64,000 nucleotides of DNA. Origin: MTP4 sp052056915 (GTDB lineage: Archaea; Halobacteriota; Methanosarcinia; Methanosarcinales; Methanosarcinaceae). Positions 36,337 to 45,916 of the stretch are shown piece by piece (within the stretch, counting starts at the first letter, position 1; every line of letters starts with the position of its first letter). The notes under the pieces were generated by a model. It ran no database searches. It saw only the letters and a program-made list of their open reading frames with translations, and was not told the DNA's origin. The position numbers were made by a program, and so were the translations under genes. The stretch covers positions 1,178,001 to 1,242,000 of the forward strand of contig NZ_CP195119.1 of NCBI RefSeq assembly GCF_052056915.1, in the 5' to 3' direction.

Positions 36337-37194
36337 TCAGATTCCGAGCATCATCCGGAGTGTATTCCGGGTTGCCGGGGAAAGGCCCAGGATCAGGATA
36401 ACCATTTTGATGAGCATCTTCAGGTTCACGGATTCTTCGTCGTCTTCAAACTGGGTATCAAGCACATAGAGAACCCCTATGAAGATAATAAGTTTCAATG
36501 GATACATAACCAATGCGGTGCCCGTAAGTTCGATGAGGTAGTAGGGAAGTACGTGTTTTTCGAAGTATCCGAGTTTATCCACCCCTATGTAGGTTGAGGA
36601 GGCGTCCATCAGGTGGACCATGAGGATGGAAAGGTTCAGGGGATTGGTGAAGATTTCGGATTTGAAATAGAGGGCAACTCTGTAAAATATATAAGTCAAT
36701 CCAGTTCCTGCCACAAGCACGAAAACGGGCACATAAGCAGCCACCACATCCTCGAAATACAGGAGAGTTATCAGGTTTACAAAAAACCAGATGAGCCCAA
36801 ACCCTGCAAAAGTGGAATAGAAGTCTCGCACAAACCCAGCCTTCTCCAGCCTGATGGCCAGCCAGAGGCAAAATACGGTTACCGCAAAGACCAGGAAGTA
36901 GATGTTCGGGGTTATGAGCAGGTAGCTGAAAGGCGGGTTTATTATTCCTGCAGGGGAATCTTCCAGTACGCGAAGGGATGAGCCTGCAAGCACGAAGGGG
37001 ATGATCGAAAGGATAAATCGGGAGTTTACCTTCACATTAAATTTTTCCAGGAGCCTGAAGATCCCGAATATACAGATCCCTAACACCACCGCCCAGGTGA
37101 AAGTGTTGACAGGGTTATATCCCGCATCGGTTCGGATAGGGTCGAGGTAATAGGTATTTATAAACTGTGAAATTGCATCAAGAGGAGAACTCAT
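36337..37194 (-). CDS. DUF63 family membrane protein
   Basis: A 285-residue membrane protein with about eight helices. DUF63 hallmarks are NTFTWAVVLGICIFG, SIIPFVLAGSSLRVLEDS, HLMDASSTYIGVD and the charged tail LSPATRNTLRM. It is found only in archaea and has no known function. It lies between the SpoIIM-like gene and a long AT-rich gap. The ATG start has its own promoter region. Confidence 0.88.
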   Translation of the reverse strand: MSSPLDAISQFINTYYLDPIRTDAGYNPVNTFTWAVVLGICIFGIFRLLEKFNVKVNSRFILSIIPFVLAGSSLRVLEDSPAGIINPPFSYLLITPNIYFLVFAVTVFCLWLAIRLEKAGFVRDFYSTFAGFGLIWFFVNLITLLYFEDVVAAYVPVFVLVAGTGLTYIFYRVALYFKSEIFTNPLNLSILMVHLMDASSTYIGVDKLGYFEKHVLPYYLIELTGTALVMYPLKLIIFIGVLYVLDTQFEDDEESVNLKMLIKMVILILGLSPATRNTLRMMLGI

Positions 37195-37779
37195 TATATC
37201 ACTCGTTCAAAGCGGCAATGTCCAATACTATTCAACGTGGAGATTTTTAATCTCATTTATCTCATTTAAAATGTAATATCTATCTGATACCGTTATCTAT
37301 CTGATACCGTTCAAAATGGCAATATCCTAATATAATTAATACTTACTGTTGTACATACTCAGAACTTATATATTGAATTAAGGATTTGAGGTGGCGCAAG
37401 ACTGCCAGTTCCTTCCATTCAAATTCAGTAGTTCTTGTTCTGCAAATGAGTTTGGTCCTTGAATGTACGCATGAATTATATAATTAGACATATATAATTT
37501 GCATGTGTAAAATATACATTTATCTAACACTCACATTTAACACTTATATGTAAACTCCAGTAAATGGATAATCTGGCAACTAAATCATTCTGGCAATTAA
37601 GTTAATGAATCAAATTCACCTATGTTAGGGATATACCGGAGATTGTGAATACGTTGAAAAACTTAAAGATTGTCGGCCCGGGTTTGAACTGAAAATACCC
37701 TTTGAAAGGTTTCAGTATCAGGGCTGTACATAATATCCAATCACATATACCTTTATCATGATTAAATATTAATGCGGGT
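37195..37779. other. Gap between divergent DUF63 and egsA genes
   Basis: AT-rich, with a duplicated 'tatctatctgataccgtt' at about 37277-37310. Promoters for both neighbours must lie here. No gene or RNA is visible. Confidence 0.55.
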
Positions 37780-38850
37780 ATGAAATTGACCGAAAGCAAA
37801 AACAGCGTAAAATGGATGCAGCTTCCCAGGGATGTGCTGGTAGGACATGGTGTTCTGGACCAGGTAGGAGACGTTTGCAGAGACCTGAAGCTGAAAGGAA
37901 ATGCGCTGATCGTAACCGGCAGTACCACCCGGGAAGTAGCGGGTAAGAGAATCCGGGACTGTCTGGAAACTGCGGGCAGCAGTGTGGAAATGGTCCTCAC
38001 CAGCAAAGCTACCATTGAAGAAGTCGAGAGGGTAATGGAAAGAGCCCTTGAGACCGATTCGAGCTACCTTCTTGGAGTAGGGAGCGGACGGTCCATTGAC
38101 ATTGCAAAACTTGCCTCTACACGGCTGGAGCTCCCTTTCTTCAGCGTGCCGACTTCTGCTTCCCATGACGGAATTGTCTCCTCCAGGGCATCCATCCTGG
38201 ATAACGGGAAAAAGGCTTCGGTGCAGGCACAGGCCCCTATGGCCGTTGTTGCGGACACCGAGATCATCTCGGCTGCACCCTTCCGTTTCCTTGCGGCTGG
38301 CTGCGGGGATATAATCTCCAACTATACGGCTGTGCTGGATTGGGAACTTGCCAGCAGGCTAAGGAATGAATACTTCGGGGAATACGCAGCAGCCCTTTCC
38401 CGCATGGCGGCGCGGGTAATCATAGAATCCGCAGACTCAATCAAGCCCGAACATGAAAATTCAGCCCGGCTCGTTGTCAAGGCCCTGGTCTCCAACGGGG
38501 TTGCCATGAGCATTGCAGGTTCTTCCAGACCGGCTTCAGGTTCCGAACATATGTTCAGCCATGCCCTTGACCAACTCGCCCCAAAACCGGCCCTTCATGG
38601 AGAACAGTGTGGGGTTGGGAGTATCATGATGATGTACCTGCATGGCGGGAACTGGCAGCAGATCCGGGGTGCCCTGAAGAAAATCGGAGCCCCCGCAACC
38701 GCAAGAGAACTGGGCATAGAAGATAAATATATAATTGAAGCCCTGTTACATGCACACAGCATCCGCCCTGAACGCTACACCATCCTGGGGAGCGGGTTGA
38801 CCCCCTCTGCCGCCAGGAAAGTTGCGAAGATAACAGGGGTTATAGATTGA
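37780..38850 (+). CDS. egsA: Glycerol-1-phosphate dehydrogenase
   Basis: A 356-residue enzyme that reduces dihydroxyacetone phosphate to sn-glycerol-1-phosphate, making the backbone stereochemistry unique to archaeal membrane lipids. Zn/NAD(P)-type dehydrogenase signatures are GVGSGRSIDIAKLAS, PTSASHDGIVSSRASI, AAGCGDIISNYTAV, SGSEHMFSHALDQL and LHGEQCGVGSIMMMYLHGG with metal-binding His/Asp residues. The TGA stop lies inside a 32-base tandem duplication. The protein is cytoplasmic. Confidence 0.97.
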   Translation: MKLTESKNSVKWMQLPRDVLVGHGVLDQVGDVCRDLKLKGNALIVTGSTTREVAGKRIRDCLETAGSSVEMVLTSKATIEEVERVMERALETDSSYLLGVGSGRSIDIAKLASTRLELPFFSVPTSASHDGIVSSRASILDNGKKASVQAQAPMAVVADTEIISAAPFRFLAAGCGDIISNYTAVLDWELASRLRNEYFGEYAAALSRMAARVIIESADSIKPEHENSARLVVKALVSNGVAMSIAGSSRPASGSEHMFSHALDQLAPKPALHGEQCGVGSIMMMYLHGGNWQQIRGALKKIGAPATARELGIEDKYIIEALLHAHSIRPERYTILGSGLTPSAARKVAKITGVID

Positions 38851-38898
38851 AAGAAGTTAAGGCCCAAAAGGTTATAAATTGTAAGAAGTTAAGGTCTT
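38838..38898. repeat. 32-bp duplication covering the egsA stop
   Basis: Two imperfect copies (38838-38869 and 38870-38898) share ggttata..attg..agaagttaagg. The TGA of egsA sits within the first copy. Confidence 0.75.
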
Positions 38899-39286
38899 AA
38901 TAAGTTGAAACCCTGAACTTAAAATGGACGAAGCTCGAAATAAATAATAAGAGATAGTTTGTTCATTTTCGGACAGTTCCGGCCCCACAATCAGAAATGA
39001 TTTAAAGGATTTAATTCAAATTTATCTGAGTGTATTTCAAGGATAATTTATCAAGGATAATTTAATTCGGAGCCGCTTTACAGGACAATTAGCGGTTCGG
39101 ATAATCAGGATCAGGGAAATAAGCAATCTGATAAACTAATAAGACACTCAAACTAATAAAACACTCCAGATAATAATCTGGGTAATACTTAATCCCGATA
39201 ATTATGGGGTAACACCCAATTCCAATAATTAATCACCAGAAGAAAACGGGATACAGGCCCGAGAATAAATCTATAGGAGAAAAATT
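38851..39286. other. Gap between egsA and UPF0179
   Basis: AT-rich with short duplications (aaggataattta at about 39038-39065; taataagacactcaaac and its variant at about 39136-39170). No gene is visible. Confidence 0.5.
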
Positions 39287-39736
39287 ATGATCGAAAGCGA
39301 TACAAAAATAACACTCATCGGATCACGGCTTGCAAGGGAAGGGCTGGAATTCATATTCAAAGGTGAGATGCCGGAGTGCAATAAATGCCGGCTGAAAAAC
39401 ACTTGCCTGAACCTTGAGCGTGGGCGCAGGTACAGGATTGAAAGAATTCGGAACAACGAAATCCACGAATGTTTCCTGCATGACAGCGGCGTGCTTGCGG
39501 TAGACGTTAGCCGGGCTCCGGTCGAAGCTACCGTGGAGTCCAGAAAAGCCGTTGACGGGGCAAAGATTATGTATGAGTCCCCAAAGTGCGGCAAGAAGGA
39601 TTGCAGCGAGTACGAAACCTGCCATCCGGAAGGGCTCATTAGAGGAGACAAGTGCAAAATTGTCGAGGTCATAGAAAGCCTTGATGCTGCTTGTGATGCC
39701 GGTTATTCCTTGAAAAAGGTAAAACTGGCCTGGTGA
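39287..39736 (+). CDS. UPF0179 family protein
   Basis: A 149-residue archaeal protein with conserved cysteines: CNKCRLKNTC, HECFLHD, KCGKKDCSEYETCHP and DKCKIVEV. The cysteine spacing suggests bound metal, but the function is unknown. A clear aggag about 9 bases before the ATG supports the start. It is followed by DUF2150 after 63 bases. Confidence 0.92.
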   Translation: MIESDTKITLIGSRLAREGLEFIFKGEMPECNKCRLKNTCLNLERGRRYRIERIRNNEIHECFLHDSGVLAVDVSRAPVEATVESRKAVDGAKIMYESPKCGKKDCSEYETCHPEGLIRGDKCKIVEVIESLDAACDAGYSLKKVKLAW

Positions 39737-39799
39737 TGCTAACAACATCTTTTAGTAATAGTAATGTTGATTATTAATTAGTAAAAAAGGTTAGAAGCG

Positions 39800-40441
39800 G
39801 TGTTATACGTGCCTGAACAGGAAATGAACCAGATCCCCTACGAATTTTATACCCAAAAGCGCTGGGAAAACTGGCTCGCCCGGGCAAAAGAGAGCGGATT
39901 TGAGATTAAGGAATCGGAAGACGAGTCCGGGAAGGAAAGCGCTGTATTCGTGAATATGGTTGACGATGTCATCCTTGCTTGCCTCAAGGTAAGCGCACGT
40001 TTCGAGCACGGAATGCTCTCAGCAGAAAACTCCCTGAACATTCTAGTGGAGATCCGGAACCTCGTGCTTGACGAGGTTGAGCCTATTTCCGAAGATATTG
40101 ACCTTATGATCGATTCGGTTCAGACCTCTCTCATGGGGGCGCTTGCCGCCTTCGAATGCTATGTCATGGGCGACTATGAAGAAGGTATTAGCATTGAGGA
40201 GCTTATAAAAGCAGCCATTGTTGCCGAAGAAACCGATGATCTCGAGATGGCTCTTGATTATACAGCCCAGTGCGGAGCCTTCGTGCTCAAAGGAGAAAAC
40301 CTGCCCGATGAAATAATGGCCGAACTTCCCTACGGCATAGTGGCAGAATGGCTCGACGGAATCGACTCCATAGCTGCTGCAATGGTCGGAAGTGACAGTT
40401 ATAAGGAATTTGAAGAAGATGATGAGGACACTACCCTCTGA
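39800..40441 (+). CDS. DUF2150 family protein
   Basis: A 213-residue archaeal protein. The conserved region is FYTQKRWENWLARAKESGF, AVFVNMVDDVILACLKV, and a helical domain with SVQTSLMGALAAFECYVMGDYE. The start is either the GTG at 39800 or the GTG at 39812. The function is unknown. The acidic tail EFEEDDEDTTL is typical of cytosolic archaeal proteins. Confidence 0.9.
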   Translation: MLYVPEQEMNQIPYEFYTQKRWENWLARAKESGFEIKESEDESGKESAVFVNMVDDVILACLKVSARFEHGMLSAENSLNILVEIRNLVLDEVEPISEDIDLMIDSVQTSLMGALAAFECYVMGDYEEGISIEELIKAAIVAEETDDLEMALDYTAQCGAFVLKGENLPDEIMAELPYGIVAEWLDGIDSIAAAMVGSDSYKEFEEDDEDTTL

Positions 40442-40574
40442 AACTTTTTTAATAATTCCTTTTTTATAAAATATTTCTTTTTATAGAAGAAAGAGCTACA
40501 AGGGTGCAGGAGCTCTGCGGTTTTTTATATGGCATATCCTACAGCTATAGCTATGCCGGACATGTTTTTCAGGG

Positions 40575-40665
40575 AAGTTCCCCAATTAAAAGGGAAAAAT
40601 CCCCTAATTAAAGGGGAACGTTTCCCAATTAAAGGGGGAAAAGCTCCCAATTATAAGGAAAATGT
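40575..40665. repeat. Four imperfect palindromes between convergent genes
   Basis: Four related copies of a ~20-base element, each with C-run and G-run arms around aattaa (for example cccctaattaaagggg), lie between the DUF2150 and GT4 genes. Each can form a hairpin. The position between convergent genes suits transcription termination in both directions. Confidence 0.6.
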
Positions 40666-40695
40666 TCCCATTTTACAGGATTTACCCGGGTACTT

Positions 40696-41859
40696 TTACG
40701 TACCCTCGGTAACGTTCTCATAAACCAGAATGGTTTTCTCTGCAATATTTTTCCAGTTATACCTTTTTTTGAGAAGGGAGTATCCTTTCTCGCCCATTTT
40801 GTTGTGGTCGAGCCCCTCAAGCACGTAATTGAGACACCAGGCAATGGATTTCGGGTTTTTGTAGGCAACGACTCCTGTCCTGAAGTTATCCACGAGTGCT
40901 ACTGCCTCACTCGCAACAACGGGTTTCTTCGCATCCCAGGCTTCGAGCACGACAATCCCGAAAGGTTCGTTCCTGCTCGGCACACAGACAAGGTCACAGG
41001 CATTAAACCAGTCCCTGACCGTGTTATCCGGAGCATATCCAAGGAAGCGAAAGGAGTCCTTGATCCCGAGCTCATGTGCCCGATTTTCGCATTTGGAGCG
41101 CATCTCCCCTTCCCCGATAAGCACAAAACCGGCATCCCTCTTTTTCAGGACCTTAGCTGCAGCTTCAACGAGCATGTCCGGCCCTTTCTGGTAGCTCATC
41201 CTGCCCGTGAACAGCACCACGGGGAGGAAGGGGTGGATTCCGTAATTCTGTTTAACCTTACCCCTGTCAACCTCTTTTCCAATCTTTCCCATATAGATGC
41301 CGTTCGGGATTTCCGAGAGCTTGTAGTCGGGGATTTTGTAGATGTGCTGGATTTCTTTTCTCAGTATTGTCGAAGTCGCAATTACTTCAGCGCATTCGTA
41401 TCCCCCTAGCCATTCCCTGTGCGAGATCTCTTTTGCCTCCCACCAGCCCCCATGGCGGTTTCCGTTGCGTCCCCATTCAGTGCTGTGGAATGTAAGCACG
41501 AAGGGAATCCCAAACTGGGCCTTGATCCTGCAGAGAACGTTGACGGGGTGCCAGTCGTGGCCATGCAGAACGTCAAACTCCCCTGCCTGGTCCCGCACTT
41601 CCAGAAACCTGCAGTACATGGCGTCACACATCCGATCCATCTGTTCTATGATACTTCCATGCTGACCGCTAGCTATCCGGTGATAATGGACCCCCTTGAT
41701 ATCTTCATCATTGTTTTCATGGCTGCGGGTGAATAAATGGACCTCATGCCCCTCTCGCGCGATAGCCTCTGAAAGTTCGGAGACATGGGGTGCAATCCCC
41801 CCGACCCTTATTGAATACAAACTTTCCCACGTAAACATTCCGATTCGAAGCTTTTTCAT
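40696..41859 (-). CDS. Family 4 glycosyltransferase (GT-B)
   Basis: A 387-residue GT-B glycosyltransferase with a glycine-rich N-terminal loop (WESLYSIRVGGIAPHVSELSEA), HGHDWHPVN, LTFHSTEWGRNG, IPNGI, LFTGRMSYQKGPDMLV, and the donor-binding E-x7-E (SRNEPFGIVVLEAWDAKKPVVAS). It resembles archaeal glycogen-synthase-like and trehalose-synthase-like GT4 enzymes. It lies near a GalT-like and a glycogen-synthase-like gene (42.5-45.5 kb), pointing to storage-polysaccharide or nucleotide-sugar work, but donor and acceptor are not predictable. Confidence 0.9.
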   Translation of the reverse strand: MKKLRIGMFTWESLYSIRVGGIAPHVSELSEAIAREGHEVHLFTRSHENNDEDIKGVHYHRIASGQHGSIIEQMDRMCDAMYCRFLEVRDQAGEFDVLHGHDWHPVNVLCRIKAQFGIPFVLTFHSTEWGRNGNRHGGWWEAKEISHREWLGGYECAEVIATSTILRKEIQHIYKIPDYKLSEIPNGIYMGKIGKEVDRGKVKQNYGIHPFLPVVLFTGRMSYQKGPDMLVEAAAKVLKKRDAGFVLIGEGEMRSKCENRAHELGIKDSFRFLGYAPDNTVRDWFNACDLVCVPSRNEPFGIVVLEAWDAKKPVVASEAVALVDNFRTGVVAYKNPKSIAWCLNYVLEGLDHNKMGEKGYSLLKKRYNWKNIAEKTILVYENVTEGT

Positions 41860-42497
41860 CTCATACTCTTCCGATTGTCAAATTCGGTTAGTGGTTTAAT
41901 TTATTTAATATGAATTTGCTTAGGATTTATCACAAAATAATTTAGGCATATTAATTGTAAAGTTAATTTTCAATTGGTGCCAATGATCTGGAAAATCAAT
42001 GCATCCAATCAAAACCTGTGCATAAGCTGTTGTGTGACGGGTCCTTAGCTTTGAATTTGCTTAGCTTTGAATTTGCTTAGCTTTGAATTCCATTCGAGGA
42101 AGTCTTTCTCTGCAGCATCCGATTTTCTCTAATAGTGTGAGCCTAAATGGACGCTAAGCAGGATACTCCGATCCGAAAAACGCTGAAACTGTGCATGCTG
42201 GCTTCCCAGCAAATGTGCAAGTCCATAAACCCCTAATAAACCCTCAAGCTTTATTTTCTTTGATTGTAGATAAATATATCTGCAAAATTTTTTACTACGT
42301 TCTCTGAATACGGATAACTTTCAGACTTTTTTTAGCCCCCCCTCAATTTGACCTCCACTTTTCCTCTACCTTTTTTCTCTCTTATTGTCCTACCTTTTCC
42401 TGATCTTTACTGGCCTTTTCTTCTGGAATCTTACTGTCTTTTTTATCCTGTTTTCGTCTCTTCTTATTCTCTATTAATTCTCTATCTCTCCAGGCGT
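41860..42497. other. Gap between GT4 and GalT-like genes
   Basis: Contains three copies of a 16-base repeat (42044-42090), and an AT/pyrimidine-rich segment before the GalT-like stop. A plus-strand frame at 42348-42818 is antisense to the GalT-like gene at its end and has no family resemblance. Confidence 0.5.
42044..42090. repeat. 16-bp tandem repeat, three copies
   Basis: Unit cttagctttgaatttg repeated at 42044, 42060 and 42076 (the third ends in ttcc). Confidence 0.9.
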
Positions 42498-43514
42498 TCA
42501 TTCTTCCGGCAGTTTGTCTCCCCTCAGGTAGGAGGCTGCCCTCTCAGGAGATACGGTATTGATATAAATCCCGGTGTTCATCTCAAAACCGGCAACAAGG
42601 GAAATTCTCGGGAGAAGCCGCAGGTTCAGGTGATATTCCGGGGCATCGAAGAGCTGGTAAAACATGTAGTTGTAGGCCGGGTTCCCAAGAACCTTTCCAT
42701 AAGAGTCGAGGACATATCCGATCATTTCCCCAAGCTCCGAGAGAATTTCTTTGCTGCAGTCTCCCAGGTAGTTTACATGTTTTTTTGGGAGAATCCAGAC
42801 TTCAAAAGGATTTTTTGAACAGTAAGGAGTGAAAGCCACACACTCCCTGTTTTCACGGATAAGGCGTGTCGATTTTTTCTCTTTTTCGAGGAGGGCGCAG
42901 TAAGGGCATTTTTCTTCTTTTCCTATTGCCTGCAGTTCCGTTTTCAGGAGAGGCGGAAGCAAGGGCAGGGCCAGTAGCTGGCTATGAGGGTGGTCAAGGG
43001 ATGCACCTGCAGCTTCCCCGGAATTTTTGAAAAGGGAGACATAGCGGATGCTCTCATGGGCACGGTAGTGGCAGACCCGGTCCCTGTAGACCTGCATGAG
43101 GTCCGAAAGCTCGGCGGCTGAAAAATCACTCAGCTTCTTTCCATGCACAGGGGACTCCACAATCACCTCGTGAAAACCAAAACCCGGACTTGCGCCCTCC
43201 CCCATCCCCGAAAGTTCTGAAAAGGCAGGTATTGGAGAAAGGGCAGGAAAAAGGTTTTGGAAACATCGAAAGTCCCATTTGCGAACTATTTTTTCTTTAG
43301 TGTCCGCAAAAATTCTTCCCTCTTTATAGACTGCTCCCGCAGGTGGAGTTTTTTCCTCGGCACCCCCACAAAAGGCACAGTTTTCAGGCCCGGACCTTTG
43401 CCCCTTTTGCCCCATGTCTCCGGCTTCATCTGCAAAGTCAGAAGGTCTTTTACCCCTTTCCTCTGCGATAATGCAGTATTCGGGCAGAAAGTAATGTTTT
43501 CTGATTTCGGACAT
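42498..43514 (-). CDS. Galactose-1-phosphate uridylyltransferase-like nucleotidyltransferase
   Basis: A 338-residue HIT-superfamily protein. The first zinc-binding pair is Cys46-x2-Cys49 (NCAFCGG), and the active-site motif is His175-Pro-His177-Ser-Gln (SLDHPHSQL). A second CPYC pair and the late FEVWILPKKHV follow. GalT exchanges UMP between UDP-glucose and galactose-1-phosphate; archaeal members may be ADP-glucose or related sugar phosphorylases. It is 103 bases downstream of the glycogen-synthase-like gene on the same strand, so a role in glycogen turnover is as likely as in galactose use. Confidence 0.85.
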   Translation of the reverse strand: MSEIRKHYFLPEYCIIAEERGKRPSDFADEAGDMGQKGQRSGPENCAFCGGAEEKTPPAGAVYKEGRIFADTKEKIVRKWDFRCFQNLFPALSPIPAFSELSGMGEGASPGFGFHEVIVESPVHGKKLSDFSAAELSDLMQVYRDRVCHYRAHESIRYVSLFKNSGEAAGASLDHPHSQLLALPLLPPLLKTELQAIGKEEKCPYCALLEKEKKSTRLIRENRECVAFTPYCSKNPFEVWILPKKHVNYLGDCSKEILSELGEMIGYVLDSYGKVLGNPAYNYMFYQLFDAPEYHLNLRLLPRISLVAGFEMNTGIYINTVSPERAASYLRGDKLPEE

Positions 43515-43617
43515 TTTTGGAAATTCCTCACGGTATTTTTTTCGGTTTTTTCAGCCTTTTCCAGCTTTTTTTCCGGACATTACTTTATTCCGGACATTAC
43601 TTTTCACGGGGACTGCT

Positions 43618-45513
43618 TTATATTTCCCCGCAGATCCGCACTCCACTGATCAGTTCGTAGTAGTGTTCAGTTGGTTTTTCCCAGCCCATATCCTTTGCAA
43701 GGAGAAAGGCTTCCCGGCATAACAGTTTGTATTTCACCCTGTCATCCACGAAGTTACGGATAAAGTAGCTTGCTGCAAGGGCGTAGTCCAGGACCGCCTC
43801 ATAGTAGGAAAGATCTATGTTATCGACAACGATTACTCCCCCCAGACCCTCGACCAGGGACTCATTGGTCTTCACTGCATCGCTGAAGCCGCAGACCCGG
43901 CTCACCACGCTTGGGGTCGCCTCCCTCCCGGCTTCCAGGCCCGTGAGGAGGAAGGGGTCGTAGCGGGAGGGAAAGATTCCTGCACAACAGCCTGCCATGA
44001 AGTCCTCAACTCCCATGCAGAGCCCTCCATCATCGGCTGAGATTATCTGGGGATAGAGAATCGCTGCCACGGAGCGCTTTCCCCGCACCAGCCCTGAGCA
44101 GTCAAGCTCCCTTTCCTCAATCATTTGCTGGATCTTGAGCTCGTTTCCCACGAGGATTTCTTTTGAAATGTGAACCGGAAAATCTTCGGGGAGGTTTGTT
44201 TTCGGGCCTTCGGCCGTGACAAGGAAACAGATAACCTTCATTCCTTCCTCCATGTGCCCTTCCAGAATGCTGTTTTTTATGATATGTTCCAGGGCCAGGA
44301 GGGAATCAAGCAGGTCAGGGTAACCCTTATTCTCGATTTCTATGCGAGAGATGGTGAAAATGGGGATGAACTTTTCCGGGTTTATCCGTTCGCCATCGTA
44401 GTGCCTGTATAGCTTTTCGGAGAGGAAATTCTGAAGATTCGCCAGGCAGCGCTCTTTTCGATCCCAGTCGATTTTATCGGTTTCGATCCTGATCCCGTTC
44501 CGGACAACGATCCCGTCAATCCCGTAAAAGAGCTTTGCTTCCTGCCGTGTGGACTCTCCCACCGCGGTAACCGTATCGGCGTATGCCGCGAGGACTTCCA
44601 GAGCAGCGAGGTTACCGGGGACTCCCGAAGACCAGATGCTGTCGTTATTCCTTATCTTCTGAATCGAGTTGTGCCCGGCAGCCCTCCCTGGAAGAGTTGC
44701 ATGCAGGGTGGCTATGGTGCTGACCGGAATTCCCAGCTTCTTCAGCCGGGCGGGTGCGTAAAAAGTCCCAAACTCGTGGCAGTGCAGGGATACCCTGGGA
44801 CAGGGAAGAGCATGTTCCATGGAGACAGCTTTCCAGGCATCTACCCCCTTTTTTATAATTTTTTCACATTCTCCCCTTTTTACTCCTTCTCCCTTTGCTC
44901 CGTCTCCTTTTACTCCTTCCATTCCTGTTTGCGGGGTTGGGATTACCAGGGTTCGGACAAACTCGGAAATCGCATAAGAGAGATTAAGGTAATGGGTATA
45001 TTCGGCTCCGTTTCCCATACTTTCGTATTTCATGGAATCCAGGCCGATAAATTCAAAAGCCTCGGCTTTGACCTTATTTTCAAGTGTCATCTCCTGCTTT
45101 TTGTGTACAGTTCGGATTATCCCGAAGTTGTCGGTTTGAAACTGCAGGTAAGCAAGTTTTGTATTTCCGACCTGTTTTTCCCCTGTAAAAACATTCATTC
45201 CTGCATTTTCAAGGGCTTCAAGGCTTTTCAGGAGTTTCCCGTCAACGCTGAGGCTGTTAAGTCCCCCCATATCCGTGATCCTGTTTAGCCCTCTGTTCCA
45301 GTCCGCACCCCAATGCCCGTAATAGGGACCTGCAATCAGGATCTGAGGTTTTTCCTCTTCTTTCAATGCCCCTGACTCAAAAAGGGACGCAAGAGTATGC
45401 GCTTCTGCGTTTATGACGTTCCAGATTCCGCCCATTTTATTTGATTTCGGGCCTGCTTCTTCCCCGGCAATTATTACAAAATTGTTCCCCAAACCTGAAT
45501 CCCCCCAGGTCAC
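43618..45513 (-). CDS. Glycogen synthase-like glycosyltransferase (GT3-related)
   Basis: A 631-residue protein whose layout resembles eukaryotic-type glycogen synthase. Visible are EEAGPKSNKMGGIWNVINAEA (donor loop), GPYYGHWGADWNRG, SLHCHEFGTFYAPARLKKLG, STIATLHATLPGRA, VVRNGI, FTISRIEIENKGYPDLLDSLL and the C-terminal E-x7-E-like FPSRYDPFLLTGLEAGREATPSV. The low-complexity stretch near residue 205 (GMEGVKGDGAKGEGVKRGE) is likely a loop. It probably transfers glucose from a nucleotide sugar to a growing glucan. The GalT-like gene lies downstream and a GT4 gene is nearby. Confidence 0.85.
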   Translation of the reverse strand: MTWGDSGLGNNFVIIAGEEAGPKSNKMGGIWNVINAEAHTLASLFESGALKEEEKPQILIAGPYYGHWGADWNRGLNRITDMGGLNSLSVDGKLLKSLEALENAGMNVFTGEKQVGNTKLAYLQFQTDNFGIIRTVHKKQEMTLENKVKAEAFEFIGLDSMKYESMGNGAEYTHYLNLSYAISEFVRTLVIPTPQTGMEGVKGDGAKGEGVKRGECEKIIKKGVDAWKAVSMEHALPCPRVSLHCHEFGTFYAPARLKKLGIPVSTIATLHATLPGRAAGHNSIQKIRNNDSIWSSGVPGNLAALEVLAAYADTVTAVGESTRQEAKLFYGIDGIVVRNGIRIETDKIDWDRKERCLANLQNFLSEKLYRHYDGERINPEKFIPIFTISRIEIENKGYPDLLDSLLALEHIIKNSILEGHMEEGMKVICFLVTAEGPKTNLPEDFPVHISKEILVGNELKIQQMIEERELDCSGLVRGKRSVAAILYPQIISADDGGLCMGVEDFMAGCCAGIFPSRYDPFLLTGLEAGREATPSVVSRVCGFSDAVKTNESLVEGLGGVIVVDNIDLSYYEAVLDYALAASYFIRNFVDDRVKYKLLCREAFLLAKDMGWEKPTEHYYELISGVRICGEI

Positions 45514-45916
45514 TTAATTTTACGATTTTAATTCTCCTATTTTAATTTATCTATAGCTATTAAAAAGTATCATCAAAAAAGCTGCCGATCCCGTGTAATC
45601 AGTTGGTAATCGCATGTATATAACCCAAACATTCCATATTTTTTCTTCTATTCTGGAATTTTATAACGTCTTGAGCTCGGGCAAAAGGTTCTGGAATCTT
45701 TCCACATTGTTCATTGAAAAAGGAGATTATTTTGAAGAAATATATTGAAAGTATAAACAACCCCGGATACCCTGTAGATGAGGAACGCAGAAATAAGAAA
45801 AAGGTAGGAATAAGAAAAACGCACATGATATTCTTCGAATAACATGCCCAAATAAATGAAAGCATACACATACTTTCATGCCAAAAGGAAGTATGGAAAC
45901 CGGGAAAGCTGGCTTT
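45514..45916. other. 403-base gap; possible 36-codon frame
   Basis: A TTG at 45732 follows aggag by 6-7 bases and opens 36 codons (KKYIESINNPGYPVDEERR...) ending at 45842. The frame is also open for 19 codons upstream without a start. It may be a small gene or the end of a lost one. Otherwise there is nothing visible. Confidence 0.3.
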
